From: Alloactinosynnema sp. L-07 | GTDB taxonomy: Bacteria > Actinomycetota > Actinomycetes > Mycobacteriales > Pseudonocardiaceae | Direction of reading: 5' to 3' | Assembly (NCBI RefSeq): GCF_900070365.1 | Contig: NZ_LN850107.1 | Location: forward strand, 5,394,001-5,458,000 | Length of the DNA stretch: 64,000 nt | In this document: in pieces, positions 49,267 through 58,077 of the stretch | How positions within the stretch are numbered: the stretch's first letter is position 1 | How the letters are laid out: each line of letters opens with the position of its first letter | Program-made: the position numbers and the translations under genes | Notes under the pieces: generated by a model | Databases searched by the model: none | The model's input: only the letters and a program-made list of their open reading frames with translations | What the model was told of the DNA's origin: nothing

Positions 49267-50709
49267 TCACGCGACCGGCCACGCGGACAAGATCTCCTCG
49301 GGACCAACCACGAGATCGACCGACTCGGCCAGGCCGTCGGACACCCCGGACAGCGAGGCCACCACCAGACCGGCCTCGCCAGGACTGAACCCGGGCACCT
49401 GAGCCGCCGACCGGTGGAGTTGGGCGAGGTCGTGGTGATCGAACGCGGTCCCGAGCCACTTGATCGAGCCCGCGAACGCGATCCGATCCGCCACCGGCGC
49501 GCGGTCCGCGCCGACGAGATCGACTTCGGGATCGAACTGGCGGTTCCACCAGCCGCCGACGACGTTGACGTCCGACCAGGGGAAGTCCTCCGCCGTCGCG
49601 AGAAGCTCGAACGCCCGGCGAATCAGGGGCTCGACGGCTTTGCCACGCCAACTGTTCCAACGCTGCCGAAGCAACCGGACTCCCGCGTCCGGGCGCCCCC
49701 GCCGCGCTTGTTCCTGGGCCGCTCTGCCGATGGCCAGATACAGCCGCAAATTGCTGTCATCGACGCGATACAGCGCGGGCTTGCCGGGGCGCTCGGACAG
49801 TGGCTGGTCGACGGCCAGCACTCGCTTCTCGTGAACGAGTCGGTTGAGCATGGGCGAGAGCGACCCTGAGGGAACCGCACCCTGCCGCCCGCCTGCCGCG
49901 GCGGCGATGTTGGCGTGGGTCCGCTCGCCGCCCCCAACCGCTTCAAGGACGCGGCGAGCCTGGTCCGGCGACGCGAATTCCGCCATCAACGCCGACTCCG
50001 GGATACCGAACACCGGCGCCGCCGGATCGGCGCACTCGTCCTCGAGGAACGACATCGGTGCCATGCCATGCGGCCAACTCCTGATGATTCCGGGGAGTCC
50101 GCCGGTGATCAGATGGGCATCGATGGCGTCCGCCGCGCGCAATCCCAACGCCTGCCCGGTTTCAGCGGGGCTCAGCGGGCCAAGCACGAAGTTGTCCGCA
50201 CGGCCGTAGAACGGGCGATCGTACGACGTGAGCCGTTCCATCATGTGAATGTCGCTGCCGAGGAGCAGCAAGAGGACCGGCCGACTCGACAGCAGTCGAT
50301 CCCACGCCGTCTGGAGTGCACCGTCGAAGAGGTCGTCCTGCTCCGAGATCCAGGGCAGTTCGTCCATCACCACTACCGACGGCTCATCGGGCAACACGGA
50401 GGCCAGGATGCGGAAAGCATCCGGCCACCCCCCCGGCGCCTTGTCGGGGACGAGGCTCGAATCAGGCGCATACGCCTTGATCTCGTCAAGGAACATCGTC
50501 ACTGCCTCGACCTGTGACGCGCCTTTGGTGGCCGAGAAGAACATGTAGCGACGATTCGCACGGTCGCAGAACTCTTGAACCAAGCGGGACTTGCCGACCT
50601 GACGGCGGCCGCGGATCGCGACCGCGACGGCGCTCTTCGTGGCCTCGACCCGATCGAGTCGCTTGCGCAGCGCGGCGAGTTCGGCGACCCGCCCGACGAA
50701 ACCCGCCAC
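49267..50709 (-). CDS. archaeal-type AAA ATPase with DUF234 nuclease-like C-terminus
   Basis: 480 residues. ATPase_2 domain: FVGRVAELAALRKRL, Walker A RGRRQVGKSRLVQEF, Walker B VVVMDELPWISEQ and GGLPGIIRSWP. A winged helix follows (SGSLSPMLNRLVHEKRVL), then a C-terminal DUF234 region with FDPEVDLVG and GSIKWLG, which resembles a PD-(D/E)xK nuclease core (E-V-D...K). The GTG start has GGAGG four bases upstream. Two near-identical ATCTACRTAGA repeats lie just upstream. Role unknown; related genes are mobile and toxin-like in some genomes. Confidence 0.87.
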   Translation of the reverse strand: MAGFVGRVAELAALRKRLDRVEATKSAVAVAIRGRRQVGKSRLVQEFCDRANRRYMFFSATKGASQVEAVTMFLDEIKAYAPDSSLVPDKAPGGWPDAFRILASVLPDEPSVVVMDELPWISEQDDLFDGALQTAWDRLLSSRPVLLLLLGSDIHMMERLTSYDRPFYGRADNFVLGPLSPAETGQALGLRAADAIDAHLITGGLPGIIRSWPHGMAPMSFLEDECADPAAPVFGIPESALMAEFASPDQARRVLEAVGGGERTHANIAAAAGGRQGAVPSGSLSPMLNRLVHEKRVLAVDQPLSERPGKPALYRVDDSNLRLYLAIGRAAQEQARRGRPDAGVRLLRQRWNSWRGKAVEPLIRRAFELLATAEDFPWSDVNVVGGWWNRQFDPEVDLVGADRAPVADRIAFAGSIKWLGTAFDHHDLAQLHRSAAQVPGFSPGEAGLVVASLSGVSDGLAESVDLVVGPEEILSAWPVA

Positions 50710-50718
50710 CTTGCCTCC

Positions 50719-50745
50719 ATCTACGTAGAAGAAATCTACATAGAT
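50719..50745. promoter_or_regulatory. repeated palindromic motif upstream of the ATPase gene
   Basis: ATCTACGTAGA (50719-50729) and ATCTACATAGAT (50734-50745) are near-identical palindromic units 15 bp apart in an AT-rich leader, consistent with a cooperative autoregulatory operator. Confidence 0.55.
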
Positions 50746-50762
50746 TGACTCTACCAAAACGC

Positions 50763-50796
50763 CACCTGGGGACCGCCCCGAAACGGTCCCCAGGTG
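50763..50796. terminator. terminator hairpin of the ABC permease gene
   Basis: A perfect 13-bp stem: CACCTGGGGACCG (50763-50775) with CGGTCCCCAGGTG (50784-50796), loop CCCCGAAA. It lies just past the permease stop. Confidence 0.82.
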
Positions 50797-50807
50797 ACGA
50801 CCCCCGG

Positions 50808-53114
50808 TCACTCGGTGCGCATCGAACTCAATCGGGTCGCACCACGCAGGAAGGGCAGGGTCAGCACCGAGACGAGTAGCCCGAGGACGACCGCCGCCGC
50901 GGTCATCACCCCGACGCCCGCCCAGTCGACCTGATATGGCGTCGACGACGACAGGCGCATGATCAAGCCGCCGAGCGACAGGCCCACCGCCAGCGCGAGC
51001 ACCACGCCCAAGCCGATCGGCACCGCGATCTGCCAGAACAGCGACCGGGCCAGCGCCCCGGTCGGCACCCCGCTCGCGGCCAGGATCGCCAGTGGGCGGC
51101 GGCGTTCGCGGATGTGTTCCAGGGCCAGCACCAGGAGGCTGATCCCGGCCAGCAGCAGAGTGAACAGCGACCCGCCGAGTAGGGCGCGGCGGATGGTCGT
51201 GAACATCTCTTCCTGCGGGCTGGAGAAGCTGGACCAGTCCTGGGCGACGTAGGTGTTCCAGCCCGTCCGCGCCACCGCGGTGCGGACCCGTTCCACGGCA
51301 TCGTCGTCGGCCGTGGGGATGTACAGCCCGGCGTAGGCGCCGACCGGCGGGGACGCCGGGGCCGACGCACCCTCGGCGACGATCGGACCCATCAGGAATT
51401 CGGGATTCACCCGCTTCAGATCCTCGGGTTCCGCCTGCGGCGGGATCCGTCGGCGAGTCGCGGGCACGGTCCACTGCCCGTACCGCTCGATGGTGTGGCG
51501 CGTTTCGACCAGATTCACCTTGCGCCCGGGTGTTAGCCCGTCGGTGGCGCCGGTCACGTCATCGCTCGGCGAGAACAGCTGGCCGTCGGCGCAGCCGGTG
51601 ACGTTTAGACGCCGTTCGATGACCGCGCAGTCCGCGACTCGGATGCCGCTGATGGAGCCGTCCCCGTCGAACTCGATGGCCACGTCGCGGAACTTCTCGA
51701 CCTTGGCACCCGGCAGCAGCGCGGAAAGTTCCTTCTCGGTCGTGGCGATGCCTTCGCTCGTCCCCGACACCAGGACCGACCCGGTGATCGAAATGGCCGA
51801 GTCGGGGGTCGCCTCGAACCGATCCCCCATCGACAGCAGCACGCCCTGCAGCGCGATCGCGGCCGCGAGCACGACCGCGACGCCGCTGACCACCCGCGCC
51901 GAGGTCCCGCTGTCGAGTTGCAGCCTGCGGATCGCGAGCTGCCACGACGACGGTCCGCCACGCAGCCCGGACACCGTCCGCTCGACCACCCAGGGCAGCA
52001 GCAGCGGAACGCCCACGAGCAGCAGGGTCGTGCCGGTCGCGATGACGGCCGACCACAGGTGGTCGTTCGCGCTGAGCTCGGCCGCGTACAGCAGCAGCGC
52101 GACACCGAACCCGACCACCGCGAGCCGCCACGCCATGCGGCGTCGGACCGGTTTGCTGAACCGGACCACGCTCAGCGGCTCGATGATGGTGCGGCGCAAG
52201 GCGAACTGGGCGGTGAGCACGGCCAGGACCGGGATCGACAGCCCGACCAGCACCGCGAGCCACCACGTCGGCGTGATGTCGCTCGGGTACACGGTGATAT
52301 CCATGATCCGCACGCCCGCCGCGGCCTCGCGGCTGACCAGGAACACCCCGACCCCGAGCACCAACCCGATGACGGCGCTGACCAGGCTCTCGGCCGCCGC
52401 GATGCGCCGGACCTGCCTGCTGTCCCCGCCGACAAGCCGGAGCGCGGACAGCTTCCGGTCGCGTTCGGCGCCCGCGATCCGGGTGCTCGACGTGATGAAG
52501 ATGAACACCGGCACGAGCAGCGCGACCGACCCGAGCAGCACCAGCAGCAGCAGGCCCGGGTCCATCGGCGAGCCTTGGCGCGGGACGCCGAACGAGTACA
52601 CGTCGATGACCTGGGGCGCCGTGATCGGGCCCGATCCCAGATAGGCGGTCAGCGAGTCCGGGGCGGTGACCGCCATCGGGTCGATGGTCCCGACCACCCG
52701 CTGGGGGAACCGCTCGCGCAGCAGCGTGCTGCCGTCCGCGGCCATCAGGTCGGCCAGCGCGGGCGACAGGTAGATCTCGCCGTCCGCGGGCATCCTGGGC
52801 AGGCCCGGTGGGACGGGCGAGGTCGGACCGGTCGGATACAGCGACTCGACGGAGATCGTCTTGTCCTGGAAGGCGGTCACCCATCCCGCCAGCCGCAGGG
52901 GCGCGACCCCGTCAACCGCCGTCGTGTCCGGCTGCCCGGCCGCGGAACGGTCCTCGCGGGCCTGGATCATCGGTTCGACCGAGGCGGCCAGCAGCAGCAC
53001 GGCCGTGGCGATGCCGATGCCGGCCGCGCTCAGCGCGAGGCGCGCGATCGAGGTCCGGCCGCCCCCGACAGCCAGCCGGACCCCGATGCGCAGATCGTTG
53101 AGCCAGCCCGTCAC
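50808..53114 (-). CDS. FtsX/MacB-like ABC transporter permease
   Basis: 768 residues with two FtsX domains: an N-terminal helix (ALSAAGIGIATAVLLLAASVE), a ~150-residue external domain, central helices (PGLLLLVLLGSVALLVPVFIFI onward) and a C-terminal trio (GGSLFTLLLAGISLLVLALEHI, VLALAVGLSLGG, VVLGLLVSVLTLPFL). This is the single-gene permease type for lipoprotein or antimicrobial-peptide efflux/sensing. It overlaps the ATPase gene by four bases (GTGA). Confidence 0.9.
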   Translation of the reverse strand: MTGWLNDLRIGVRLAVGGGRTSIARLALSAAGIGIATAVLLLAASVEPMIQAREDRSAAGQPDTTAVDGVAPLRLAGWVTAFQDKTISVESLYPTGPTSPVPPGLPRMPADGEIYLSPALADLMAADGSTLLRERFPQRVVGTIDPMAVTAPDSLTAYLGSGPITAPQVIDVYSFGVPRQGSPMDPGLLLLVLLGSVALLVPVFIFITSSTRIAGAERDRKLSALRLVGGDSRQVRRIAAAESLVSAVIGLVLGVGVFLVSREAAAGVRIMDITVYPSDITPTWWLAVLVGLSIPVLAVLTAQFALRRTIIEPLSVVRFSKPVRRRMAWRLAVVGFGVALLLYAAELSANDHLWSAVIATGTTLLLVGVPLLLPWVVERTVSGLRGGPSSWQLAIRRLQLDSGTSARVVSGVAVVLAAAIALQGVLLSMGDRFEATPDSAISITGSVLVSGTSEGIATTEKELSALLPGAKVEKFRDVAIEFDGDGSISGIRVADCAVIERRLNVTGCADGQLFSPSDDVTGATDGLTPGRKVNLVETRHTIERYGQWTVPATRRRIPPQAEPEDLKRVNPEFLMGPIVAEGASAPASPPVGAYAGLYIPTADDDAVERVRTAVARTGWNTYVAQDWSSFSSPQEEMFTTIRRALLGGSLFTLLLAGISLLVLALEHIRERRRPLAILAASGVPTGALARSLFWQIAVPIGLGVVLALAVGLSLGGLIMRLSSSTPYQVDWAGVGVMTAAAVVLGLLVSVLTLPFLRGATRLSSMRTE

Positions 53115-53791
53115 GGGACCAGCTCCACTTGCCGGGTGCGGCCGTCGCGCACGACGACCTCGCGGTCGGAGTAGGCCGCGACCCTCGGCTCATGGGTGAC
53201 CAGGACGATCGCGGCGCCGGTCTCCTTGGCCGTGTGCACGAGCAGGCTCATGACCTGTTCGCCGTTGAGCGAGTCGAGCGCGCCGGTCGGCTCGTCGGCG
53301 AAGATCACCTTCGGGCCGGTCACCAGCGCGCGGGCCACCGCGACCCGCTGGCCCTGGCCGCCGGAGACCTCGCCGGGCCGCTTGTCGGCGACCCCGTCGA
53401 CCTCCAGGCGGCCCAGCCACTCCAGGGCGGCCCGCTCAGCCTTGGCGCGGGAGGTACCGCCGAGGCGCAGCGGCAGCGCCACGTTCTCCAGGCAGGTCAG
53501 CTCCGGGACCAATTGGCCGAACTGGAACACGAAGCCGAACTCGGTGCGGCGCAACTCGCTGCGCCGCTTGTCCGACATCGCGGTGAGCTCCTGGCCGTCG
53601 TAGACGATGGAGCCGGACACGGGCGCGACGATGCCTGCCATGCAGTGCAGCAGAGTCGACTTGCCCGAACCCGACGGCCCCATCACCGCGACGATCTCGC
53701 CACGCCCGACCGTCATCGCCGCGCCGTCGAGCGCCTTGGTCTGCCCGAAGGACAAGTGAAGATCGGCGCCGACCATCAGGTGGTCCGTCAC
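53111..53791 (-). CDS. ABC transporter ATP-binding protein (MacB/LolD type)
   Basis: 226 residues. Walker A MGPSGSGKSTLLH, Q-loop FVFQFGQLVPELTCLEN, signature EVSGGQGQRVAVARAL, Walker B VIFADEPTGALDSLN and switch His in LVTHEPRVAAY. It belongs to the family working with FtsX-type permeases. It overlaps both the PadR gene upstream and the permease downstream by four bases, giving a strictly coupled three-gene operon. Confidence 0.95.
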   Translation of the reverse strand: MTDHLMVGADLHLSFGQTKALDGAAMTVGRGEIVAVMGPSGSGKSTLLHCMAGIVAPVSGSIVYDGQELTAMSDKRRSELRRTEFGFVFQFGQLVPELTCLENVALPLRLGGTSRAKAERAALEWLGRLEVDGVADKRPGEVSGGQGQRVAVARALVTGPKVIFADEPTGALDSLNGEQVMSLLVHTAKETGAAIVLVTHEPRVAAYSDREVVVRDGRTRQVELVP

Positions 53792-54312
53792 GAGGCCACC
53801 TGCTTGCCCAAGTCCGCGAGCCGGGCCGTGGTCAGCTCCAGCCAGCGCAGGTCGGCTTCGAGGTGAAACAGCGCGTGGTCGCAGATGAGCTGGTCGGCCA
53901 GGTCGCCCTGCTGCTTGCGCACGGTCAGCTCGCGCATCGCCCGCAGATGCGCGTTGCGCTGGGCGTCGAGGACCTCTCCGGCGCTGCGGCCGGACATGAG
54001 CGCGAGGATCACCTTGGTATAGAGCGCGCTCTGCAGATAGATCTCAGGCTTCTCCGGGGTCACGAGCCACACCCCGACATCGGTGACACCCGCGTCCGTG
54101 ATCGCGTACCGCTTGCGCTCCGGACCTCCCCCAGGTTCGACACCGCTCTCCTCCACCAATCCGTTGCGCAGCAGCCGCGAGAGCGTGGAGTAGACCTGCC
54201 CATAGGCCAGCGGTCGGTCGGCTCCAAAGTGCTCGTCGTAAGCACGCTTCAGGTCGTATCCGTGCCGGGGACCTGTCTCCAGGAGCCCCAGCAAGGCGTG
54301 TCCGATTGACAT
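53788..54312 (-). CDS. PadR-family regulator of the ABC operon
   Basis: 174 residues. N-terminal winged helix (GHALLGLLETGPRHGYDLKRAYDEHF, beginning GHALLGLLETGPRHGYDL; LAYGQVYSTLSRLLRNGLV) and a C-terminal Vir_act_alpha_C helical dimerisation region (YTKVILALMSGRSAGEVLDAQ). Full-length type, as found controlling drug-efflux ABC genes. First gene of the operon; its own candidate operator lies at 54322-54340. Confidence 0.92.
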   Translation of the reverse strand: MSIGHALLGLLETGPRHGYDLKRAYDEHFGADRPLAYGQVYSTLSRLLRNGLVEESGVEPGGGPERKRYAITDAGVTDVGVWLVTPEKPEIYLQSALYTKVILALMSGRSAGEVLDAQRNAHLRAMRELTVRKQQGDLADQLICDHALFHLEADLRWLELTTARLADLGKQVAS

Positions 54313-54321
54313 GACCCGAAC

Positions 54322-54340
54322 TGTACACCATGGGTATACA
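54322..54340. promoter_or_regulatory. operator candidate for the ABC-operon PadR
   Basis: TGTACACC-ATG-GGTATACA, an inverted repeat with one mismatch, 9 bp upstream of the padR start codon. Confidence 0.6.
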
Positions 54341-54357
54341 CACTGCGAATAGCAGGC

Positions 54358-54717
54358 TCAGCAGGCGCAGAGGCAGAACGGGTGCCCGGCCGGATCGGCA
54401 TAGACCCAGAAGGTGTCAGCCGAGTCGTCGAGCAGCTTGGCACCCAGGCCGACCGCGCGCTCGGCGGCCGCGGGGAGATCGGCGACGGCCAGGTCGAGGT
54501 GGAACATCTGCGGCCGGTCGCCCACCGGCCAGGTCGGCGGCAGGTAGTTCCCGACTTGCTGAAAGTCGATCCGGCCCGCGTCGCCCTTGATCGACATCCA
54601 CGAGTTGTCGTCGCCCGCTTCCGGGGCAGGCCAGTCGAGCAGGGCGGCGTAGAAGGTCGACAGCGCGAGCGGGTCCGGGCAGTCCAGGACGACCGCGCCG
54701 AGCGTGGGAACCGACAT
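54358..54717 (-). CDS. VOC-family (glyoxalase-like) protein
   Basis: 119 residues, two beta-alpha-beta-beta-beta units: LGAVVLDCPDPLALSTFYAALLDW and the second half FHLDLAVADLPAAAERAVGLGAKLL ending WVYADPAGHPFCLC. Typical of small resistance/glyoxalase-like proteins; ligand unknown. It is upstream of the padR-ABC operon on the same strand, but the operator region separates them. Confidence 0.9.
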   Translation of the reverse strand: MSVPTLGAVVLDCPDPLALSTFYAALLDWPAPEAGDDNSWMSIKGDAGRIDFQQVGNYLPPTWPVGDRPQMFHLDLAVADLPAAAERAVGLGAKLLDDSADTFWVYADPAGHPFCLCAC

Positions 54718-54803
54718 GACTCCTCCTCATCGAGTAACCAGTGAGATCGAGCATGGCGGTTAGCTCTGATCACGTCAACCGGTATAAGGCCTACAGTGGT
54801 TTG

Positions 54804-55259
54804 GTGAGCGACGTGGAGTTGGTCCTCGACTTCCTCAACACCGTGGACGTCGAACAACACGCCGATGTGCTCGACGACCCGGTCCTCTGGCAGGCGTGGC
54901 TGGCCGAGCGCGGGCTTGAGCCGGGCGACCCCGAGCATGTGCGAGCGGTGCGCGACGGCCTGCGCGGCCTGGTCGGCGGCGCGGCGGCCCCGCCCCCGCC
55001 GGGGTCGGACGTGCGGGTCGAGGTGGTCGACGGCATGGCGCGGCTGGTGGCGGGCAAGGTTTCCGGCGCGGTGCTGGCGGCGGTGAGCAGGCTTGTCGTG
55101 CTCGGCGACTGGGAGCGGATGAAGATCTGCCCGGCCGACGAGTGTCAGTGGGCGTTCTTCGACCGGTCGCGCAACCGGTCGCGGACGTGGTGCTCGATGC
55201 AGGTGTGCGGCAACCGCGAGAAGGCGCGTGCGTGGCGGGAGCGGGCGCGGCTCAGCTAG
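54804..55259 (+). CDS. CGNR zinc-finger / ABATE-domain regulator
   Basis: 151 residues. N-terminal ABATE domain (LVLDFLNTVDVEQ) and C-terminal CGNR finger (CPADECQWAFFDRSRNRSRTWC, with CPADECQWAFFD and CSMQVCGNREKARAWR). Putative stress-responsive DNA-binding protein. GTG 54804 gives the usual N-terminus; an upstream ATG would add about 17 atypical residues. Divergent from the VOC gene and followed by a strong terminator. Confidence 0.9.
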   Translation: MSDVELVLDFLNTVDVEQHADVLDDPVLWQAWLAERGLEPGDPEHVRAVRDGLRGLVGGAAAPPPPGSDVRVEVVDGMARLVAGKVSGAVLAAVSRLVVLGDWERMKICPADECQWAFFDRSRNRSRTWCSMQVCGNREKARAWRERARLS

Positions 55260-55273
55260 CCCTCACGGCGAGC

Positions 55274-55305
55274 GGGCCCGTCCGGCGTGCAGGCCGGACG
55301 GGCCC
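55274..55305. terminator. terminator between convergent genes
   Basis: A 13-bp stem: GGGCCCGTCCGGC (55274-55286) with GCCGGACGGGCCC (55293-55305), followed by TTGTT on the plus strand. Confidence 0.85.
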
Positions 55306-55325
55306 TTGTTCCTGCGGTCGGCCGA

Positions 55326-55634
55326 TCAGTTCTCGGTGAAGTCGCTGGTGCCGCCGGAGTGGGTGCACCTCCACCTCGGGAACTCGTAGAAGTCACCGTC
55401 GTGGAAGCCAAAGATGTTGTAGTACTTACCGATCTCCGGAAGATCGCCCTGGGTGAACTGCCCGGCCGAGAACGTGAAGGTCGCGCCGAGCGTGCCGGTG
55501 CCGTCGCTCAGCAGGCCGGGGCCGCCGAGGATCGGGACGACCTTCACCTTCGTGTAGGCGCCCTGCGGGTTCTTCGTCTGTCCGCCGTCCTTGGCCCGCT
55601 GAGTGGACGAGGCGCGGTCGCCGGGCGGCGTCAT
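55326..55634 (-). CDS. small beta-rich protein coupled to the RhiA-like gene
   Basis: 102 residues, no recognised domain. After a polar N-terminus it shows VKVVPILGGPGLLSDGTG, FTFSAGQFTQGDLPEIGKYYNIFGF and a C-terminal WRCTHSGGTSDF: probably a small beta-sandwich. ATG 55634 overlaps the stop of the preceding gene (ATGA), so it is made together with that protein. Confidence 0.6.
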   Translation of the reverse strand: MTPPGDRASSTQRAKDGGQTKNPQGAYTKVKVVPILGGPGLLSDGTGTLGATFTFSAGQFTQGDLPEIGKYYNIFGFHDGDFYEFPRWRCTHSGGTSDFTEN

Positions 55635-56335
55635 CGGGTCGCCGCCGTGAGCAGTTCCCGCTTGCCGCTGATGACCTGCTTGTGCTCCAACGCGTTCCGG
55701 CCGCTGGTCGGGCTGACGCTCCACTGGTTGTCCTCGCCCAGCGTCGCGGTCATCGAGAAGACACCCGCCGGGAACCGGATGTCGGTTTTGTCGGTGATCG
55801 ACCCGATGTCGAGCACCTCGCCCTGGGAGTAGGTGCCCGCGGCCAGGTAGTACACCGGGTGGGGCGTGAAGGTCAGGTTGAGGTTCGGCTGCGACTGGAC
55901 GGCGAACGTGCCCGCGCCGGACATGCCGATGCCGATGCTGGCCCGCTTCAGCGGGATGTTCGAGGCCTCCTTGATGTACAGGGAACCGACCTGCGCGCCA
56001 TCGGTGGGTGTCGACGTGAACGTGTACGCGTTCGCGGACGGGTGCGAGAAGCCGATCTGGTTGCCCGCCTTGGTTTCCGTCGTGACTCCGTTGACGGTGG
56101 GGTCGGCGGGCCACGTCTGGGAGGCGTCGAAGTAGACGCCTGGGACCAGCGTCCCCGTCTCCGACCAGACGAACGAGTAGTCGACCGTCCACCTAATCGG
56201 GTACGCCGGTTTGGCGAACCAGGCGAGTGACAGCACGTTCGGGACGCCAAGGTTCGGGTCCTCTTGGTACACGCACATGTCGACGAAGTTCGTCGAGTCG
56301 TTGACGACCCGTAGGGTGTATTGGTTTCCAGCCAT
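55631..56335 (-). CDS. RhiA-like protein
   Basis: 234 residues without a signal peptide. The N-terminal half (YTLRVVNDSTNF, MCVYQEDPNLGVPNVLSLAWF, WTVDYSFVWSETG, LVPGVYFDASQTW) recalls the rhizosphere-induced protein RhiA of Rhizobium as I remember it. The whole protein looks all-beta (two similar halves possible). Such proteins are abundant, quorum- or stationary-phase-controlled and of unknown function. GGAG lies ten bases before the ATG. The family assignment is from memory and needs a database check. Confidence 0.55.
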   Translation of the reverse strand: MAGNQYTLRVVNDSTNFVDMCVYQEDPNLGVPNVLSLAWFAKPAYPIRWTVDYSFVWSETGTLVPGVYFDASQTWPADPTVNGVTTETKAGNQIGFSHPSANAYTFTSTPTDGAQVGSLYIKEASNIPLKRASIGIGMSGAGTFAVQSQPNLNLTFTPHPVYYLAAGTYSQGEVLDIGSITDKTDIRFPAGVFSMTATLGEDNQWSVSPTSGRNALEHKQVISGKRELLTAATR

Positions 56336-56788
56336 TCGAATGCAGCTCCCTGTCAGGAAGAATTCTTTCGCCGGGATCGCACCGCCGAAATCGTGTCGGG
56401 AGAACGTGATATCCGGAACAGGATTCGGGGTGCGCCGAGAAGTCTGCCGCAGGCGCGCGCTTTCGGTAGTGGTGGCACCCGAACGAGAGCGGGATCGCCA
56501 AGGGCCTGTTCAGGGGCTTCGGAGTCCGAATAATCGCAAGAAAGAGTGGTCGAGTCCACCGGTTCGAGTAGATTGGCGGTCACTGTGGCGGACGAGCGGG
56601 GACGGCTCTGCGGCCGTTCGGGTTCAGGAAAGGGCTGCGGCAGTAATCGCTCGGAGTGTTCACCCAATCCTGGAAAAAGAAGTTCATTTTCCAGGAAATG
56701 ATCGATGTCGCGATGGGAAACGTCGGCGATGCGCTGAACGGGTGAAGAAAACCACTATCGAGACCTGACGAGATGATGTTCCCGCGGG
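56336..56788. other. 453-bp intergenic region, lower GC
   Basis: No credible gene on either strand. The sequence is noticeably richer in A/T than its surroundings (runs such as AAGAATTCTTTC and AAAAAGAAGTTCATTTT), as expected for a long regulated promoter serving the RhiA-like pair. No clear -35/-10 pair could be assigned. Confidence 0.5.
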
Positions 56789-58048
56789 TCAGCTTATGAG
56801 TTGCGCGACGGTGTAGATCAACAATCCGGCCAACGCACCCACTACCGTGCCGTTGATGCGGATGAACTGCAGGTCGCGGCCGACCTGCAGCTCGATCTTG
56901 CGCGAGGTCTCCTCGGCGTCCCAGCGCTGGACGGTGTCGGTGATCAGCGTGGTGATCTCGTCGCGGTAGTTCAGCACGACGTACGCGGCGGCGCCCTCGA
57001 CCCAGGTGTCGGCCTTGGTCCGCAGGGTCTCGTCGGACACCAGGCGCTCGCCCAGGGTCATCAGGCCCGCGCGGACCCGGGTGCGCAGCTCGCTCGACGG
57101 GTCCTCGGCGGCGTCGAGGAGCATCTTCTTGGCCGTCGACCACGCCGACCCGATGAGCGTCTGCACGTCAGGGTGGTCGAGCACCTGGTGTTTGACCTGC
57201 TCGGCGCGCTCCATGACCCGAGGGTCGGTCTGCATGTCACCCGCGAACTCGGTGAGGAACTTGTCGAGAGTGAGGCGCATGGGGTGGTTGACGTCGGTCT
57301 TGACCGCCCACGCGAAGGACAGGACCTCGCCGTAGACCTTGTCGGCGACCAGCGCGTCGACGAATTTCGGTGACCACGTCGGGGCGCGGCCGGAGACGAC
57401 GTTGAGCACCTGGGAGTGGTTGGCCTTGACCCACTCGTAGGCCTGGTCGCACATGAGGTCGACCAGTTTGTGGTGGGACCCGTCGCCGATGACCCGCTCC
57501 AGGAGCTTGCCCAGCGGCGGTCCCCACGGGGTGCCGATGATCCGTGAGACCACGGCCTGCTCCATGACGGCCTGCACGTCCTCGTCGCGCAGCACGGTGA
57601 CCGCGCCGCGGACCACGGTGGCCAGTTCGGATGTCACCCGTTCGGCGTTTTCTTTTTCCGCGAGCCAGCCACCCAGCCTGCTCGCCACGCCCACCCGGCG
57701 GAGGCGTTCGCGCACGACCTGCTCGGAGAGGAAGTTGGCGCCGACGAAGTCGCCGAGGCTGTCGCCAAGGACGTCCTTCTTGGTCGGGATGATCGCGGTG
57801 TGCGGGATCGGCAGCCCCAGTGGCCTGCGGAACAGCGCGGTCACCGCGAACCAGTCGGCCAGCGCGCCGACCATGCCCGCCTCGGCCGCGGCCTTGATGT
57901 AGCCGACCCAGCCCGGGGCGCCCGCGGCCTGCCACAACGTCATCGCGAAGAAGATCGCCGTCGCGCCGAGCAGGAACGCCAGCGCCACTCCTTTCATCTG
58001 TCGAAGGCCACGCCGCTTCTCGAGTTCTCCTGGGATCGCTTGCTCCAC
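56789..58048 (-). CDS. DUF445 membrane protein
   Basis: 419 residues. N-terminal transmembrane helix (GVALAFLLGATAIFFAMTLW), the DUF445 hallmark AAAEAGMVGALADWFAVTALFRRPLGLPIPHTAIIPTKKD (e.g. VGALADWFAVTALFRRPLG), a long helical domain, and a C-terminal transmembrane helix (GTVVGALAGLLIYTVAQL). Function unknown; bacterial members are thought to act at the envelope. GTG 58048, divergent from dapC with a 29-bp gap. Confidence 0.92.
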   Translation of the reverse strand: MEQAIPGELEKRRGLRQMKGVALAFLLGATAIFFAMTLWQAAGAPGWVGYIKAAAEAGMVGALADWFAVTALFRRPLGLPIPHTAIIPTKKDVLGDSLGDFVGANFLSEQVVRERLRRVGVASRLGGWLAEKENAERVTSELATVVRGAVTVLRDEDVQAVMEQAVVSRIIGTPWGPPLGKLLERVIGDGSHHKLVDLMCDQAYEWVKANHSQVLNVVSGRAPTWSPKFVDALVADKVYGEVLSFAWAVKTDVNHPMRLTLDKFLTEFAGDMQTDPRVMERAEQVKHQVLDHPDVQTLIGSAWSTAKKMLLDAAEDPSSELRTRVRAGLMTLGERLVSDETLRTKADTWVEGAAAYVVLNYRDEITTLITDTVQRWDAEETSRKIELQVGRDLQFIRINGTVVGALAGLLIYTVAQLIS

Positions 58049-58077
58049 GACCTCATTGTCCGTGAGGATGCTGTTCC

